Origin: Chitinophagaceae bacterium
Lineage (GTDB): Bacteria; Bacteroidota; Bacteroidia; Chitinophagales; Chitinophagaceae
Reading direction: 5' to 3'
Assembly: GCA_026785745.1 (NCBI GenBank)
Contig: JAJAZO010000037.1
Span: forward strand, 1-14,794
Length of the DNA: 14,794 nt
The notes below the pieces were generated by a model, which was given only the letters and a program-made list of their open reading frames with translations, did no database searches and had not been told where the DNA came from. The translations under genes and the position numbers were made by a program. Positions 13,627 through 14,794 of this stretch are shown here, piece by piece. The stretch's first letter is position 1; the number at the start of each line of letters is the position of its first letter.

Positions 13627-14794
13627 ATGAACATACCATTCGCCAAAAAGATTTCAGTAACACTCATTTTATTCGCCCTGCTTGTTATGAAAACCAACGG
13701 TCAGAACCCAATAAAGAATTATGATAAGGAATGGAAAAAAGTGGAGGGCTTTGCCCAAAAGGGGCTTCCAAAGTCAGCATTGGAAGAAGTAAAGAAAATA
13801 TATGTCCTGGCAAAAACAGAGAAACAAGATGCACAGGTAATCAAAGCACTGGTGTACATGACAGGTCTTCAAAGCGAAAACCGGGAAGACAATGAAATAT
13901 TTTCCATTGGAGAAGTAGAGAAAGAAATTACCATCAACAAAGAACCCGTTATTTCTATTTTAAAAAGCCTGCTGGCAGAAATGTATTATAGTTATTTCCA
14001 ACAACACCGCTGGCAATTATATAACCGGACCAAAACGGAGAAATTCAACAAGACAGATATAGCTACCTGGGATGCAGAAGACTTTCATAAAAAAATTGGT
14101 GAGCTATACCTTCAATCTGTTAAAGAAGAAAAGTTACTACAGCAGACAAAACTGGAACCATATGACGCTATTATCGTAAAAGGTAATGTACGCCACCTCC
14201 GCCCCACCCTCTATGATTTGCTGGCGCACCGGGCCATTTCTTATTTTGACAACACTGAAAGAGATATTAAAAAGCCTGCTTATGCTTTTGAAATCAATGA
14301 GGCAAGTGCCTTTGACCCGGCTGCAGATTTTGTAACCCGGAAATTTCCCACCAAAGATTCCCTGTCTTTGCAACATAAAGCGTTACTGATTTATCAAAAG
14401 CTGATTGCTTTTCACCTGAAGGATGCAAAGCCTGATGCTTTAATAGATGCAGATTTGCAACGTATTGAATTTGTAAAAAGCAAATCCACCCATCCCGATA
14501 AAGACAATCTTTATTTTAATTCCATTAATCATGTTGCCAATAAATATGCTAACACCCCGGCGGCGGCACAGGCATGGTATCTTGTTGCTGCCTGGTATGA
14601 ACAAAAAGCAAATGAGTACAAACCTTTTGGAGATACTACGCAGCGGTATGCAAGAATAAAGGCAAAAGAAATAGTAGAACGGATCGCACAACAAAAAGAT
14701 TCATCCGAAGGAAAAATAAATGCGGGAAACCTGCTAAACAGCATTAACAGCAAATCATTACAGTTCAGTGTAGAAAAAGTAAATGTACCGGGTC
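13627..14794 (+). CDS. Alpha-2-macroglobulin-like protein, N-terminal part (runs off right edge)
   Basis: An open frame of 389 codons from ATG 13627 with no stop before the window ends. Residues 1-25 form a signal peptide (AKKISVTLILFALLVMKTNG), with mature start near QNPIKNYDKEW. The region after it, EWKKVEGFAQKGLPKSALEEVKKIYVLAK (about 37-65), and the helical repeat-like stretch up to 385 resemble the N-terminal extension of the very large (near 2000-residue) Bacteroidota proteins with MG2 and alpha-2-macroglobulin domains. The final residues (LQFSVEKVNVPG) look like the start of the first macroglobulin domain. Such proteins are thought to trap proteases or maintain the envelope; the bait and thioester regions would lie outside. 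Assignment rests on recognition of the N-terminal region only. Confidence 0.72.
   Translation, partial: MNIPFAKKISVTLILFALLVMKTNGQNPIKNYDKEWKKVEGFAQKGLPKSALEEVKKIYVLAKTEKQDAQVIKALVYMTGLQSENREDNEIFSIGEVEKEITINKEPVISILKSLLAEMYYSYFQQHRWQLYNRTKTEKFNKTDIATWDAEDFHKKIGELYLQSVKEEKLLQQTKLEPYDAIIVKGNVRHLRPTLYDLLAHRAISYFDNTERDIKKPAYAFEINEASAFDPAADFVTRKFPTKDSLSLQHKALLIYQKLIAFHLKDAKPDALIDADLQRIEFVKSKSTHPDKDNLYFNSINHVANKYANTPAAAQAWYLVAAWYEQKANEYKPFGDTTQRYARIKAKEIVERIAQQKDSSEGKINAGNLLNSINSKSLQFSVEKVNVPG

Overview
The window looks like a chromosomal segment of a Bacteroidota bacterium, most likely near the Chitinophagaceae. This rests on recognised protein types (a DUF4476 protein, a malic enzyme fused to a Pta-like domain, the start of a giant alpha-2-macroglobulin-like protein), on start codons without Shine-Dalgarno sequences, and on promoter-like sites matching the Bacteroidota pattern (TTG or a variant, 19-20 bases, TAnnTTTG). 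Gene content is mostly core metabolism and envelope. I see no rRNA, tRNA, CRISPR array, transposase, phage or defence gene.

Layout. Positions 1-3270 hold a deoxyribose-catabolism block: the 3' end of deoC, a complete catalytic aldehyde dehydrogenase, and a shorter ALDH-like protein that has lost all catalytic residues. DeoC would release acetaldehyde and glyceraldehyde 3-phosphate, and the active ALDH could oxidise the acetaldehyde. The pair resembles a two-gene version of the two-domain ALDH16 enzymes. The gaps in this block are filled with short palindromic and dispersed repeats. Positions 3388-5956 hold a secreted SPOR-domain protein, an M20-family amidohydrolase and a SAM methyltransferase. 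Position 6101 starts a full-length MaeB-type malic enzyme.

Positions 8529-10973 form a likely operon: MlaE-like permease, MlaF-like ATPase and an exported DUF4198 protein, with no MCE/MlaD gene beside them. Then come a small lipoprotein and sucD (succinyl-CoA synthetase alpha), which ends at a strong terminator. On the minus strand, 12526-13302 encodes a secreted DUF4476 protein converging on sucD. A divergent intergenic region separates it from a gene that runs off the right edge (13627 onward), the N-terminal part of an alpha-2-macroglobulin-like protein.

No clearly new multi-gene system is visible. The points most worth a second look are the catalytic/dead ALDH pair next to deoC, the SucD C-terminal tail apparently written by an intergenic repeat, a hairpin repeat family placed directly after stop codons, and the MlaEF pair linked to DUF4198 instead of MlaD.
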